In this document: positions 16,335-26,001 of the stretch, one piece after another
Layout of the letters: every line of letters begins with the position of its first letter
How positions within the stretch are numbered: the first letter of the stretch is position 1
Assembly: GCA_003838145.1 (NCBI GenBank)
Contig: QYZZ01000057.1
Location: 1-64,000, forward strand
Reading direction: 5' to 3'
DNA length: 64,000 nucleotides
Source: Tindallia sp. MSAO_Bac2
Lineage (GTDB): Bacteria; Bacillota; Clostridia; Peptostreptococcales; Tindalliaceae
Translations under genes and position numbers: made by a program
Notes under the pieces: model-generated
What the model saw: the letters and a program-made list of their open reading frames with translations, nothing else
Databases searched by the model: none
Told to the model about the DNA's origin: nothing

Positions 16335-17318
16335 TTATTTCCCTCCTTTGCGGGCTCTTTGCAAGACGTAATCAGCAAACAGGTTAATTACACTTGTCAT
16401 AATCAGGAGTACGATGCCTACTGCAAACAGTGAATAATAATGAGCACTTTGCCGTACCGTATCTCCCATTTCCGACGCAATGGTAGCTGTCATAGTTCTA
16501 CCGGATTGAAGCAATGAGGTGGGAATTCTAGCTGCATTGCCCGTTACCATCATCACTGTCATGGTTTCACCAATAGCACGACCAATCCCCAGCATGACAC
16601 CGGCAATAATTCCAGATGAAGCCGCTGGTACCAGTACGTGAAATATGGTTTCAAAACGTGTTGCTCCTAATGCCAGTGATGCCTCCCGGTATTCTTTGGG
16701 CAGGGCAGTTATGGCATCATCCGAAACGCTGATAATGGTTGGCAGAGCCATAAAAGCAACTAAAATCGATCCGGTTAATAAGGTAAATCCAGATGACAGG
16801 TTAAAGGACAGCCGAACCCAGTTAGAAAGCACAACAATACCTAAAAAACCCAGCACCACCGACGGGATTGCTGATAAAAATTCTATAATAACCTTCAGAG
16901 CCGTCCGGGTTTTCGGCGGTGCCACTTCTGAAATGAAGATGGCACTGCCGATTCCTATGGGGACGGATATAAGGATAGCACCTGCTGTAATCCAGAGCGT
17001 CCCTAAAACCAGGGGGATTACTCCAAAACGTTGCGGTGTACTTCTCGGAGACCAAGATGTTCCCGTAAGAAATTCTCCAATAGTCATGGTATCAAACAGT
17101 GAAATTCCTGAACTAATCAAAAATGCAAAGATTAATGCCAGAATCAGAATCGACGCAATTCCAAGGACAAATATTATTTTCTCAATGATAAATTCACTTA
17201 ATCTATTTTTATAATTACTTTTTAAGTTTTTTTCATGTTTAAAGGATTCTTCTAATGTTTCTTCTTCCTGGCTATATACTTTTTCTTCTTTTCTCAGGCT
17301 GTACATTTGTTGTTTCAT
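16335..17318 (-). CDS. pstC: Phosphate ABC transporter permease PstC
   Basis: This 327-residue permease begins with an unusual charged cytoplasmic N-extension of about 45 residues (rich in K and E) before the first helix; the rest is a normal six-helix PstC. The EAA loop 'EASLALGATRFETIFHVLVP' and 'GIGSAIFISEVAPP' are diagnostic. It is the first gene of pstCAB-phoU, 196 nt from pstS. Confidence 0.95.
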   Translation of the reverse strand: MKQQMYSLRKEEKVYSQEEETLEESFKHEKNLKSNYKNRLSEFIIEKIIFVLGIASILILALIFAFLISSGISLFDTMTIGEFLTGTSWSPRSTPQRFGVIPLVLGTLWITAGAILISVPIGIGSAIFISEVAPPKTRTALKVIIEFLSAIPSVVLGFLGIVVLSNWVRLSFNLSSGFTLLTGSILVAFMALPTIISVSDDAITALPKEYREASLALGATRFETIFHVLVPAASSGIIAGVMLGIGRAIGETMTVMMVTGNAARIPTSLLQSGRTMTATIASEMGDTVRQSAHYYSLFAVGIVLLIMTSVINLFADYVLQRARKGGK

Positions 17319-17414
17319 CCACTACACCTCCCGGACTTGTTGTCCAAACAAAGCTCTATCATCCGTGAAACCCCCATAGTTTCCTTCAGATTAATCTAGT
17401 TTCAGTACATACCT

Positions 17415-17441
17415 GATGGACCGCCATATCAGCGATCCATC
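17415..17441 (-). other. Hairpin between pstS and pstC, without T-run
   Basis: Arms 17415-17424 and 17432-17441 pair over 10 bp (one G-U on the transcript) with a 7-nt loop, and no U-tract follows. Such a structure can stabilise the upstream pstS message or cause partial termination, which would make more PstS than permease. The remaining 17319-17514 gap shows nothing else. Confidence 0.5.
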
Positions 17442-17514
17442 GGAATATACAATGTTTAGTCTCTTGCAATTTTATTAAGGTTAATACACTTACTGCATTG
17501 GCCGATTTAATATT

Positions 17515-18414
17515 TTAGTTCAATGGAATAAACCCAATATCTGCAACTACTTTCTGCCCTTCTTCACTAAGGATAAAATCAACATATTCTTTCATCGCTC
17601 CTGTTGGCTCACCGGCAGTATATAAATGCAGCGGTCTGGCAACCGGATATCCAGCTTCTCCAGGAATATACTCAGTACCATTTTCAACTACTGTAACTGT
17701 TTTGGTATCTTCGGAAAGATAGCCCATGCCTACATAACCAATTCCGCCTGTGTCTTGAATAACACCTTCTACAATCGCCTGAGTTGATGGCATCAGGTTG
17801 GCATCATCAGAAAAATCTTCACCCATCAATACAAAGTCTCTAAAAAATACGTACGTTCCTGAGCTGGTGTCTCTTGAGTACATTCCAATTTCGACATCAT
17901 CTCCGCCGAGTTCGCTCCAGTTGGTAACTTCACCAGTAAAAATGGCTTTAATCTCATCCATGGTCAGCTGATCCACAGGATTATCATTGTTTACTACTAA
18001 TGCAATACCGTCTCTTGCAGCCACAATTTCATAAATCTCAATTCCATTATCCAGTCCCTGTTGGATTTCATCTTCAGAAATAGACCTGGACACTTGCGCC
18101 ATATCTATCGTTCCGTTAATTAATGCCGCCACACCTGTTCCGGATCCTCCGCCAGTTACAGAAACCATGGCTTCCGGGTGCTTGTCCATAAAGGCTTCTG
18201 CCCATCCCTGGCCAAGATTTACCATTGTGTCAGAACCTCTAACTTCAATCATTTCACTTAAGTCCGCATCTGAACTTTGACTTTCTGCTGCACCATTTGC
18301 AGATTCTGCTTCGTTTGCCGGCTCTTCGTTTACTGCCTCTTCCTGACCTCCACAGCCACTTAAAATCGTAGCTGCCATGATAACGCATAAAAGCATAACC
18401 ATCCATTTCTTCAT
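17515..18414 (-). CDS. pstS: Phosphate-binding lipoprotein
   Basis: This 299-residue extracellular phosphate-binding protein has a lipobox ILSGC with Cys21, then a low-complexity linker rich in E, A, N and S to about 55. The PBP domain has 'RGSDTMVNLGQGWAEAF', 'GGGSGTGVAALINGTID' and 'RDTSSGTYVFF', which supply the phosphate ligands. It is the first gene of the Pst transport unit, with its own Pho-box promoter and a strong ribosome site (GAGAGGAG). Confidence 0.96.
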   Translation of the reverse strand: MKKWMVMLLCVIMAATILSGCGGQEEAVNEEPANEAESANGAAESQSSDADLSEMIEVRGSDTMVNLGQGWAEAFMDKHPEAMVSVTGGGSGTGVAALINGTIDMAQVSRSISEDEIQQGLDNGIEIYEIVAARDGIALVVNNDNPVDQLTMDEIKAIFTGEVTNWSELGGDDVEIGMYSRDTSSGTYVFFRDFVLMGEDFSDDANLMPSTQAIVEGVIQDTGGIGYVGMGYLSEDTKTVTVVENGTEYIPGEAGYPVARPLHLYTAGEPTGAMKEYVDFILSEEGQKVVADIGFIPLN

Positions 18415-18462
18415 TGCTTAAATTCTCCTCTCAAAATTGTTTTGTATCTCGCTTACAATAAG

Positions 18463-18468
18463 ATTATA
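18463..18468 (-). promoter_or_regulatory. -10 element of the pstS promoter
   Basis: TATAAT (18468-18463) lies 20 nt downstream of the last Pho-box repeat and has no recognisable -35. This is the arrangement expected of a PhoP/PhoB-activated promoter. Confidence 0.75.
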
Positions 18469-18488
18469 ATGCCTGCTCTTCAGGAGTT

Positions 18489-18527
18489 GGTTAAGCAAAG
18501 GTAAACGAATTGTTAAGTTCATGTAAA
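18489..18527 (-). promoter_or_regulatory. Pho box: four direct hexamer repeats upstream of pstS
   Basis: On the minus strand, TTTACA (18527-18522), TTAACA (18516-18511), TTTACC (18505-18500) and TTAACC (18494-18489) are each separated by exactly 5 nt, an 11-bp period. This matches the TT(A/C/T)A(C/T)A repeats bound by Bacillus PhoP dimers. The phoB and phoR genes end just upstream, so the pst unit should be induced in phosphate starvation by their products. Confidence 0.88.
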
Positions 18528-18535
18528 GAAAAAAG

Positions 18536-18566
18536 ACGAAAAAAAGAACCGCTCTGAAAGCGGCTC
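18536..18566 (-). terminator. Terminator after phoR
   Basis: An 8-bp GC-rich stem (18546-18553/18559-18566) is followed on the minus strand by T7, so phoBR and pstS are separate transcripts. Confidence 0.88.
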
Positions 18567-18568
18567 AT

Positions 18569-20338
18569 TTACTGGTGTAGTGGTATGGATATGATAAATT
18601 CTGTTCCTTTTCCCGGGCCGGCACTGTGGACTTTTATTTTTCCGGCCATGGATAGTACAATATGTTTTACGATAGCTAACCCCAGCCCGGTTCCTCCCAT
18701 TTTTTTCGACCTGGCTTTATCCACCCTGTAAAAACGCTCAAAAAGCCTGGGGATATCCTTCTCAGGAATGCCAATACCTGTATCTTTTACCCGAATCACC
18801 AGCTGGTCATATCGTTCATATACAATGAGGCTAACTTTTCCACCGCCTGGTGTGTACTTAATGGCATTATCTATAAGATTAATCATCATTTGTTTCATTC
18901 TGTCTTCATTGCCCTGGATAAAAGACAGCTTTCCAGGTATTTCCGTAAAAAAATCAATTCCTTTCGATAATGCTATTGGTTTCATTATATTTTCAACTTC
19001 CATAAATACTTTTGATGGAATAAATGTTGCGGTTCTTTCCTTATTTTTGATATTTTCAATTTCCGAGAGTGTTAAAATATCATTGATGAGCCTTGTTAAC
19101 CTCTCAGTTTCAATTTCAATGATCTCCAAAAACCTGTTTTTTGTGTCTTCGTCTTCGATTTCACCGGATTTCAAGGTTTCCACAAAGCCACTGATGGACG
19201 TCAGAGGGGTTTTAAGTTCATGAGTTACGTTTGTAACAAAATCCGATCTCACTTTTTCCAGTTTTCTAACTTCAGTCATATCGTCAATCAGAATAACCAG
19301 TCCCATAATTCTTTCCGGATCATCCTCTTTTCGAATCAAATTAGTATAAACCCGAAAGACTTTTTCTTCGGGAGTCTTCATATTAATTTCAAACTGATTT
19401 TCCGCTCCAAGCTCCAAAGATCGCTTAATAAGTTCATCCATTTCATTATTGCGGACAACTTCTAAAATATGATGCTTTTTAACATCCTCAAAAGAAACAT
19501 TAAAGAATTTTTCTGCAGCTACATTCATTAAGATAACTGATTCTTTCGGATCGACTGCAATAATAGGATTATTTATACTTGCCAAAAGGGCCTGAAATCT
19601 GGAATTGCTTTCAGAAAGCTGTGGGATTAGCTGGTTTAAAGTCTCTGCCATATGATTAAAATGCTCTGCCAGTTCAGACAGTTCATCATCAGAGTCCAGA
19701 TAAATACGCTTGTCATAGTCACCTTCCGACATCTGCTTTGTCATGTTAACAAGCGCCCGGATGCTGTCAATCATCCTGTCAATAAGCTTAGATCCCAGGA
19801 TAAGTGCTATTAGCAAACCAAGCAAGGTAGAGAATGCAATGTACCGAACAATGTTCCTGGTTAGGGCATCAATATCGGATAAATCCATTGACAGTCGAAC
19901 TACATAAGCTTTCTCTTCGTTCATAGCGATCGGTAAAGCTATGTACATCATTTCCCGGTTCATTGTGGTACTGTAACGAACCACGCGGCCTGATTCGCTA
20001 TCTGTTAGGGCTGCCTGTATTTCCGGTCTGTCCAGATGATTATCCATTTCGTATGTTTCAGAACGCGTGTCAACCATCACATAACCGTTATCGTCTATTA
20101 TCGTTATACGAACTTCTCCTTCTTCAGCCATTTCCTGTATTACTGTTCTAAAAAAGTCAGAATCCAGGTCCATTTCCGCAGAGCGAATCATGGTAGCTAT
20201 CAGCTTTGCATTTGTTAACAGTCTTTTTTCCAGTTCATCTGTATAGCTGCGATTAACCAAATTTACCGACAGAAACCCTATAAGGGTTGAACTGATAAGC
20301 AGGATACTGACAAAAGACCAGAAAATTTTTCGTTTCAA
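18569..20338 (-). CDS. phoR: Phosphate-regulon sensor kinase PhoR
   Basis: This is a 589-residue membrane kinase. Helices at about 7-27 and 165-185 bracket an extracytoplasmic sensor domain of about 135 residues; HAMP (about 185-240), PAS (about 245-350), HisKA with His in 'NVTHELKTPLTSISGF', and the HATPase with 'IDNAIKYTPGGG', 'DTGIGIPEKD', 'RFYRVDKARSKKMGGTGLGL' follow. The order and length match Bacillus PhoR. It sits 43 nt after phoB and upstream of pstS, and it should sense phosphate status through PstSCAB and PhoU. Confidence 0.93.
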   Translation of the reverse strand: MKRKIFWSFVSILLISSTLIGFLSVNLVNRSYTDELEKRLLTNAKLIATMIRSAEMDLDSDFFRTVIQEMAEEGEVRITIIDDNGYVMVDTRSETYEMDNHLDRPEIQAALTDSESGRVVRYSTTMNREMMYIALPIAMNEEKAYVVRLSMDLSDIDALTRNIVRYIAFSTLLGLLIALILGSKLIDRMIDSIRALVNMTKQMSEGDYDKRIYLDSDDELSELAEHFNHMAETLNQLIPQLSESNSRFQALLASINNPIIAVDPKESVILMNVAAEKFFNVSFEDVKKHHILEVVRNNEMDELIKRSLELGAENQFEINMKTPEEKVFRVYTNLIRKEDDPERIMGLVILIDDMTEVRKLEKVRSDFVTNVTHELKTPLTSISGFVETLKSGEIEDEDTKNRFLEIIEIETERLTRLINDILTLSEIENIKNKERTATFIPSKVFMEVENIMKPIALSKGIDFFTEIPGKLSFIQGNEDRMKQMMINLIDNAIKYTPGGGKVSLIVYERYDQLVIRVKDTGIGIPEKDIPRLFERFYRVDKARSKKMGGTGLGLAIVKHIVLSMAGKIKVHSAGPGKGTEFIISIPLHQ

Positions 20339-20381
20339 TACTACTCACCTTCTTTTGAGGGCAGAGATGCCCAGTCGATAC

Positions 20382-21077
20382 TTATTTGATTTTATAGCCT
20401 ACTCCACGTACGGTTTCAATATACTCTTCCAAACCATCATCACCAATTTTTTTTCTGATATTTCTGATATGCACATCTACCGTTCGGGTTTCACCAAAGT
20501 AATCATAACCCCATATTTCATCCAGTAAAAAATTCCGCGAAAGAACCTTCCCCTGATTCATCATTAAAATTTTTAGTAAATCATACTCTTTCAGGGTCAG
20601 CTCTATCGAAATACCGCCCACCTTTGCTTCATGGCGCGTTAAGTCCAGTTCCAGATTTTTGATGGTCAGAATCTGTTTTTCTGATTGAGATTCCTTGCGT
20701 GATCTCCGCAAAACAGTTTTTACTCGTGCTGCCAGTTCTTTAACACTAAATGGCTTTGTTATATAGTCATCCGCACCTAATTCAAGCCCAAGAATGCGGT
20801 CAATTTCCTCAGATTTTGCTGTAAGCATTATAATAGGTAAGTCAGCATTTTTTTCGGATTTCCTTATTAATTTGCATATTTCCACACCATCTATATCCGG
20901 TAACATTAAGTCCAGGACCATCAAATCGACTAAAGTATCTTCCAGAATGCTCAACGCTTCTGATCCGTCATTAGCTGTCAATACCTTATAGCCGGATTTC
21001 TCCAAATTAAATCGTATTAGTTCCAGAATATTTTCCTCGTCATCTACAACCAGTATTGTTTTACTGCTTTGCCCCAT
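20382..21077 (-). CDS. phoB: Phosphate-regulon response regulator (PhoB/PhoP)
   Basis: This 231-residue OmpR-family regulator has a receiver domain (about 7-120) with D12/D13, phospho-acceptor D56 in 'LMVLDLMLP' and K in 'DDYITKPFSVKE', then a winged helix (about 135-230) with 'LTLKEYDLLKILMMNQGKVL' and 'RTVDVHIRNIRKKI'. The neighbouring phoR and pst genes and the Pho box assign it to phosphate control. It starts 22 nt after the CsoR-like gene, probably on one transcript. Confidence 0.93.
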   Translation of the reverse strand: MGQSSKTILVVDDEENILELIRFNLEKSGYKVLTANDGSEALSILEDTLVDLMVLDLMLPDIDGVEICKLIRKSEKNADLPIIMLTAKSEEIDRILGLELGADDYITKPFSVKELAARVKTVLRRSRKESQSEKQILTIKNLELDLTRHEAKVGGISIELTLKEYDLLKILMMNQGKVLSRNFLLDEIWGYDYFGETRTVDVHIRNIRKKIGDDGLEEYIETVRGVGYKIK

Positions 21078-21099
21078 AAACCTTCCACCCCCTTAAGCC

Positions 21100-21357
21100 T
21101 TATTTAAGAAATTGCGCTATTTTATGGATAGTACGGTTGACTTCATCACGATCTGACGGGTTTTTAATAATACATTCTGCTGCGTGATCTTTGATTAGTA
21201 TCCATCCAACTTTTTCGACGGATGACTTAACCGCAGTGATCTGCTGCATGATGTCTTCGCATTCTTTATTTTCTTCAATCATTTTTTCCACACCTTGAAT
21301 GTGGCCACGGATAATTTTCAATCGTTTGATAAGATCTTTTCTTGCATCATCTTCCAT
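21100..21357 (-). CDS. CsoR/FrmR-family metal-sensing repressor
   Basis: This 85-residue all-helical DUF156 protein carries the Cu(I) ligand set of CsoR: Cys33, His58 and Cys62 (counting from the chosen start), in 'NKECEDIMQQ' and 'DHAAECI'. That C-H-C pattern separates it from nickel (RcnR), formaldehyde (FrmR) and persulfide (CstR) sensors, though specificity is inferred. The ATG at 21357 lies 9 nt after AGGAGG; the ATG two codons earlier is only 3 nt away. No copper pump is nearby; instead phoB follows at 22 nt. A -10 TATAAT at 21419-21414 may be its promoter. Confidence 0.88.
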   Translation of the reverse strand: MEDDARKDLIKRLKIIRGHIQGVEKMIEENKECEDIMQQITAVKSSVEKVGWILIKDHAAECIIKNPSDRDEVNRTIHKIAQFLK

Positions 21358-21530
21358 CGTCATTCTCCTCCTATGTTTCCTTATTTCTTAGTTATTCCTT
21401 TATCGCTAGAGACATTATAACACAATTTCTTTGTATCAAATCTATTTTTGTTTAACGAAGACTTCAGCGGGTATCATGTTTTTTGAGGCCCTGTGGGCAA
21501 ATTAATTACAAGCTGAAAGGAGATAATAAT

Positions 21531-21692
21531 ATGGAAAAATATGTTTGCATGCCATGTGGATACGTTTATGATCCGGAGGCAGGAGATCCTGATTCCGGAG
21601 TAGATGCAGGAACTGCCTTTGACGATATACCCGAAGACTGGGTATGTCCGGTTTGTGGCGCTGGAAAGGATATGTTCGAACTGGAAAGCTAA
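21531..21692 (+). CDS. Rubredoxin
   Basis: This 53-residue one-iron electron carrier has C6-x2-C9-G and C39-x2-C42-G, which bind Fe(SCys)4. The segments '[18 protein letters not shown]' and '[14 protein letters not shown]' are the usual rubredoxin fold. It supplies electrons to superoxide reductase, rubrerythrin or similar partners in anaerobes. The ATG at 21531 follows AAAGGAG. It stands alone, divergent from the CsoR-like gene and convergent with engB. Confidence 0.96.
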   Translation: MEKYVCMPCGYVYDPEAGDPDSGVDAGTAFDDIPEDWVCPVCGAGKDMFELES

Positions 21693-21700
21693 GGAAATTC

Positions 21701-21747
21701 AAAACCACCCGTCGCAGAAAAAATATTTCTGCCGGGTGGTTTTTTTA
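21701..21747. terminator. Bidirectional terminator between rubredoxin and engB
   Basis: An interrupted long stem, with outer arms 21701-21711 and 21733-21743 and an inner CAGAAA/TTTCTG stem, runs into a T7 tract on the plus strand. It reaches the engB stop codon. Confidence 0.85.
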
Positions 21748-22332
21748 TTGTTCTAAATGTATTTTTAACAGATCCCACACTTCGTCAATACCCGTTTTTT
21801 TCAGGGAAGAAAATGGAAGAATAATGGCCGATTCCGGCATCCCTAATTTGGTTTTAATTCTCCTCATTTGCTGTATCTGTCGAGAACGCGATAATTTATC
21901 CGCTTTCGTTGCTACAACCAGCTGGCCAAATCCCTGGTAGCGGATCCATTCATACATAATACGATCATCCTCGGAGGGATCGTGCCTTATATCAACCAGC
22001 AGTACTACTTCGCGAAGAGTATCTCTGTTAGCAAGATAGTTTTCAATCATTTTACCCCATGAATCTCTTTCTTTTTTAGACACTTTAGCGTAGCCATAAC
22101 CAGGTAAATCAACGAGAAAGAAGTGTTGATTTATTCGATAAAAATTGATGGTTCGTGTCTTTCCCGGTGTTCCGCTGGTTTTTGCCAGTTTTTTCCTTCC
22201 CAGCAGTGTATTAATCAATGATGACTTGCCAACATTAGATCGACCTGCAAGAGCAATTTCCGGCACTGCTTCCTCCGGAAACTGCTCAGGTTTTACATAA
22301 CTTCCAATAAACGACGCTTCATTAATTTTCAT
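21745..22332 (-). CDS. engB: Ribosome-assembly GTPase EngB/YsxC
   Basis: This 195-residue TrmE-Era-EngA-EngB-family GTPase is needed for late 50S assembly. G1 is GRSNVGKSS, the G2 region is '[14 protein letters not shown]', G3 is '[12 protein letters not shown]' and G4 is TKAD. Length and N-terminus are typical. It overlaps lon by 11 nt; the lon-engB order is conserved in Firmicutes. Confidence 0.95.
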   Translation of the reverse strand: MKINEASFIGSYVKPEQFPEEAVPEIALAGRSNVGKSSLINTLLGRKKLAKTSGTPGKTRTINFYRINQHFFLVDLPGYGYAKVSKKERDSWGKMIENYLANRDTLREVVLLVDIRHDPSEDDRIMYEWIRYQGFGQLVVATKADKLSRSRQIQQMRRIKTKLGMPESAIILPFSSLKKTGIDEVWDLLKIHLEQ

Positions 22333-24673
22333 TTTGAGGCTCCCTTAAGAGTGCATGCTCCAGCACTTCATCCATATGTTCCACGAATACAAACTCAATT
22401 TTTCTTTTTACGTTTTCCGGGATTTCATCCATATCTTTCTTGTTTTCCATCGGCAACAACACTTTTTTGATACCCGCTCTTTTAGCAGCAAGTACTTTTT
22501 CTTTCACTCCACCAATAACAAGCACTCTTCCGCGTAACGTTATTTCTCCCGTCATTGCCACGTCTTTGCTCACCGGGATACCCGTTAACGAAGAAATAAC
22601 CGCTGTTGCCATGGTGATGCCGGCAGAAGGACCATCCTTAGGCGTCCCGCCTTCCGGTATATGAATATGAATATCCCTGTTGGAATGGAATTCCGGGTCA
22701 ATACCCAGCACATCAATACGGGAGCGAATATAAGATATCCCAGCTCTGGCCGATTCTTTCATAACGTCCCCAAGCTGTCCTGTAAGCACCAGCTTTCCAG
22801 TTCCTTTCATTGGAGTTACTTCAATGGAAATGGTGTCGCCTCCCACTCTTGTCCAGGCAAGACCTCTGGCTATACCCACTTCGTCCTTTTGAGCCGCCAT
22901 TTCATAACGGAACTGAGGAGTACCCAAGTATTTCTTTATATTACCGGGATTAATTCGCACATACTGTATTTCTTCTTCAACAATCCGCTTAACGACCTTA
23001 CGGCAAATATTGGCAATTTGCCTTTCAAGGTTGCGAACACCGGACTCTCTTGTATAGTTGTTGATAATGTCTCTTAATGCATTTTCTGATATTTTAAGGT
23101 TGTCGGTTTTTAGTCCATGATCCTTAATTTGTTTCGGAAGCAAATATTTCTCTGCTATACTCAGTTTTTCATCTTCTGTATAGCCAGGAATTCGTATTAC
23201 TTCCATCCTGTCCAGTAACGCTCTTGGTATTGTATCCAACGTATTGGCAGTTGTAATGAACATGACTTTGGATAAATTAAATGGCAATTCCATAAAATGA
23301 TCTGTAAAATCATGGTTCTGTTCCGGATCCAAAACTTCTAAAAGAGCCGAAGCAGGATCTCCTCTGAAATCACTTGCCAGTTTGTCAATTTCGTCTAATA
23401 AGAAAACAGGATTCTTTGTGCCCACTTGCCGAATTGAGCTTATAATTCGTCCCGGAATGGCACCAATATAAGTTCTGCGATGACCACGTATTTCCGCTTC
23501 ATCACGCACTCCACCCAGGGACATTCTGACAAATTTACGATTCAGGGCGCGCGCTACAGATTTTCCAATAGATGTTTTACCAACTCCCGGGGGGCCAACA
23601 AGACATAAAATTGGTCCTTTCATGGACTTGGACAGCTGGCGAATTGCCAGATACTCCAATATTCTTTCTTTAACTTTTTCAAGTCCGTGATGGTCTTCTT
23701 CCAAAATGTCTGAGGATTTTTTCAGATCCATTCGATCTTTTGTCTCTTTGTTCCAGGGGAGATTCAATACCCAGTCAATGTAATTTCGAATAACACCGGT
23801 CTCTGCAGATGATGCCGGTAATTTCATCAGGCGTTCTATTTCTCTTTCAATCTTCTGGTGAAGCTCTTTTGGAAGTTTAATTTTTTTCAGTTGCTTTTTA
23901 TATTCCTCAACTTCTTCCAATACACCTTCGTCTTCTCCCAGTTCTTTTTGAATGGCACGAAGCTGTTCCCTTAAATAATATTCTTTTTGAACTTTATTAA
24001 TTTGTTTTTTAACCCTTGTATTGATCTTCTTTTCAATTTCTAAAATCTCGATTTCTTCCAACAGGAATCGGTACAGGGTTTCAAGCCTTTCTGAAGGATC
24101 AAAAGCTTCAAGCATTTCCTGTTTTTGATGGGGTTTAAGCACTACGTTAGCAGCGATGGTATCCGCAAGTCGTCCTGGTATTTCGATTTCAGTAATGGTA
24201 ATAAAGATTTCCGGTGATATTTTATTGCTGGCTTCAATATACTTCTCAAAGGTATCCACGACACTTCTCATCAAGGCTTCTGTTTCTGCATCAGGTGTAT
24301 CATCTTCCTCATTATCCTGTTCTTCGACCTCTACAACAAAGTAAGGTATTTCCTGCACAAATTTTTTAACCCGGCCTCGTTTAATACCCTCCACCAGGAC
24401 ACGTATGTTGTCGCCTGGAAGTTTCAGCATTTGTTTAACCCTGGAAATTGTACCTACTTCGTATACGTCTTCAGAGGTTGGCGAGCTGGTTTCTGCCTCC
24501 TTCTGCGCCGAAAGAAAGATCATTTGATCATTAACCATAGCTTCTTCCAGGGCATTAATAGATCTTTCCCGTCCAACATCAAAGTGTAAAACCATGTGTG
24601 GAAACACGGTTAAACCCCTTAGGGGTATAAGCGGCAACGTATGTTGATCCAGTTTTTCTTTCTGCTCATCCAT
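22322..24673 (-). CDS. lon: ATP-dependent protease Lon
   Basis: This 783-residue LonA removes misfolded and regulatory proteins. The N-terminal substrate-recognition domain covers about 12-205, with coiled coils to about 300. The AAA+ module has Walker [10 protein letters not shown] and Walker B '[10 protein letters not shown]', and the protease domain (about 595-775) has catalytic Ser in '[14 protein letters not shown]' with a downstream Lys. AAAGGAG precedes the ATG. I see no CIRCE or CtsR operator in its 125-nt leader, so heat-shock control is not evident. Confidence 0.97.
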   Translation of the reverse strand: MDEQKEKLDQHTLPLIPLRGLTVFPHMVLHFDVGRERSINALEEAMVNDQMIFLSAQKEAETSSPTSEDVYEVGTISRVKQMLKLPGDNIRVLVEGIKRGRVKKFVQEIPYFVVEVEEQDNEEDDTPDAETEALMRSVVDTFEKYIEASNKISPEIFITITEIEIPGRLADTIAANVVLKPHQKQEMLEAFDPSERLETLYRFLLEEIEILEIEKKINTRVKKQINKVQKEYYLREQLRAIQKELGEDEGVLEEVEEYKKQLKKIKLPKELHQKIEREIERLMKLPASSAETGVIRNYIDWVLNLPWNKETKDRMDLKKSSDILEEDHHGLEKVKERILEYLAIRQLSKSMKGPILCLVGPPGVGKTSIGKSVARALNRKFVRMSLGGVRDEAEIRGHRRTYIGAIPGRIISSIRQVGTKNPVFLLDEIDKLASDFRGDPASALLEVLDPEQNHDFTDHFMELPFNLSKVMFITTANTLDTIPRALLDRMEVIRIPGYTEDEKLSIAEKYLLPKQIKDHGLKTDNLKISENALRDIINNYTRESGVRNLERQIANICRKVVKRIVEEEIQYVRINPGNIKKYLGTPQFRYEMAAQKDEVGIARGLAWTRVGGDTISIEVTPMKGTGKLVLTGQLGDVMKESARAGISYIRSRIDVLGIDPEFHSNRDIHIHIPEGGTPKDGPSAGITMATAVISSLTGIPVSKDVAMTGEITLRGRVLVIGGVKEKVLAAKRAGIKKVLLPMENKKDMDEIPENVKRKIEFVFVEHMDEVLEHALLREPQNEN

Positions 24674-24804
24674 GTAATCATCTCCTTTATATTAATTCAC
24701 TCAGCGAAGTATGTTGTCATTGACTTGTTTTTTATCACAAAGCCCTGTATGGATATCTACCCATTTTTCTGTTAAAATAATGTTATTGCAGCAAAACAAA
24801 GTTT

Positions 24805-24833
24805 ATTATACCCTTTCCTGCCTTACGTTGCAA
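24805..24833 (-). promoter_or_regulatory. Promoter of lon-engB
   Basis: On the minus strand, -35 TTGCAA (24833-24828), a 17-nt spacer and -10 TATAAT (24810-24805) lie about 125 nt before the lon start. Confidence 0.72.
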
Positions 24834-24902
24834 GAATAGACTATTTACAGATTCGTACAAAGCTCAGCATTACACCAATATTATTTAACAGGAGGTCGAG
24901 TA

Positions 24903-25451
24903 ATGAATCCAGGCTTATGGAAGTTGTTTAGTATTTTTTTTCGCGTCGGGGCTTTTACCTTCGGTGGCGGATATGCTATGGTTCCAATTATTCAAAAAGA
25001 ATTAGTTGAAAAATCCGGAATTCTTTCAAACGATGATTTTATTGATATTCTAGCCGTTTGCCAAAGCATGCCGGGTGCTATTGCCACAAATGTTTCCGCC
25101 TACGCCGGCTACAAAATAGCCAGATATAAAGGCGCCGTGGCCTGTATTTTAGGAACTATCAGTCCTTCCGTAATCGTTATTTTATTGATAGCCCGCTTTT
25201 ATCAGCAAATAGTCGGCATGGAATCAATACAGCTGTTCTTTTTAGGTGTCCGACCAGCTATTGTTGCATTACTTTTTGTAACTTTATTGAAGCTTCTTCC
25301 CTCAATCCCTAAAACAATATTTTCTTTACTGATTGTTATTTTTTCACTCATCGCACTTCACTGGCTGGAAATACATCCCATAGCAGTCATCATCTCCTGT
25401 ATGGTTGTCGGTCTAATCAGTGAACACCGAAAGAAGGGAGCCTCCTTATGA
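24903..25451 (+). CDS. Chromate-type transporter, N-terminal half (short ChrA)
   Basis: This 182-residue membrane protein of the CHR family has the N-half motifs 'FFRVGAFTFGGGYAMVPIIQ', 'ICQSMPGAIATN'-like (here AVCQSMPGAIATNVSAYAG) and about six hydrophobic helices. Short-chain CHR proteins work as pairs, with the partner encoded next. The annotated activity is chromate efflux, but the native substrate in anaerobes is unproven. GGAGG precedes the ATG, and the stop overlaps the next start by 4 nt (ATGA). Confidence 0.88.
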   Translation: MNPGLWKLFSIFFRVGAFTFGGGYAMVPIIQKELVEKSGILSNDDFIDILAVCQSMPGAIATNVSAYAGYKIARYKGAVACILGTISPSVIVILLIARFYQQIVGMESIQLFFLGVRPAIVALLFVTLLKLLPSIPKTIFSLLIVIFSLIALHWLEIHPIAVIISCMVVGLISEHRKKGASL

Positions 25452-25966
25452 TACATCTGCAATTAATGATCGTTTTTATGCGTATCGGAGTTTTTACTTT
25501 TGGTGGCGGTTATGCCATGCTGCCGCTGATTCAGCGGGAAGTGGTTCGTTCACAGGAGTGGATTACTGCCTCAGGTTTAGTTGATATGATTGCTATCTCT
25601 CAAATGTCTCCGGGGCCAATTTCCATTAATCTTGCTACTTTTATAGGATATACACAGGCTGGCATTTCTGGTGGCCTGATGGCTACCTTTGGGGTTGTAT
25701 CTTTAACTTCTGTGCTGGTGCTGATCGCAGCGCGGGTTTTAATAAAGAATCCTGACCATTTTCTTGTAAAAGGTTTTTTTAAAGGTATCCGGCCAGCCGT
25801 CATCTCCTTTATCCTCGCTGCTATTCTATCACTATACGAGGTGTCTGTCCCAGATTTAAAATCAGCTGGTATCATGGTAGGTTCCTTTCTGATATTCTGG
25901 AAATTCAAAATACATCCAGTACCCATTATTTTATGTTCAGGGTTTATTGCAGTTCTTATCTTTTAA
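25448..25966 (+). CDS. Chromate-type transporter, C-terminal half (short ChrA)
   Basis: This is the second, inverted-topology partner, 172 residues long. Motifs 'MRIGVFTFGGGYAMLPLIQ' and 'ISQMSPGPISINLATFIGY' mirror the first half. The 4-nt overlap suggests equal synthesis and a heterodimer. A small unknown gene follows 35 nt later. Confidence 0.88.
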   Translation: MIHLQLMIVFMRIGVFTFGGGYAMLPLIQREVVRSQEWITASGLVDMIAISQMSPGPISINLATFIGYTQAGISGGLMATFGVVSLTSVLVLIAARVLIKNPDHFLVKGFFKGIRPAVISFILAAILSLYEVSVPDLKSAGIMVGSFLIFWKFKIHPVPIILCSGFIAVLIF

Positions 25967-26001
25967 TTCGACAATATCTTTGAAAAGGAAAGTGATAATC
26001 A

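Noticed and set aside
16645-17214. Plus-strand open frame of 189 codons
   Set aside because: It lies wholly opposite pstC, has no ribosome site and shows no domain; a shadow of the real gene.
24674-24902. CIRCE or CtsR heat-shock operator for lon
   Set aside because: Neither the CIRCE inverted repeat nor tandem CtsR heptads are present in the gap.
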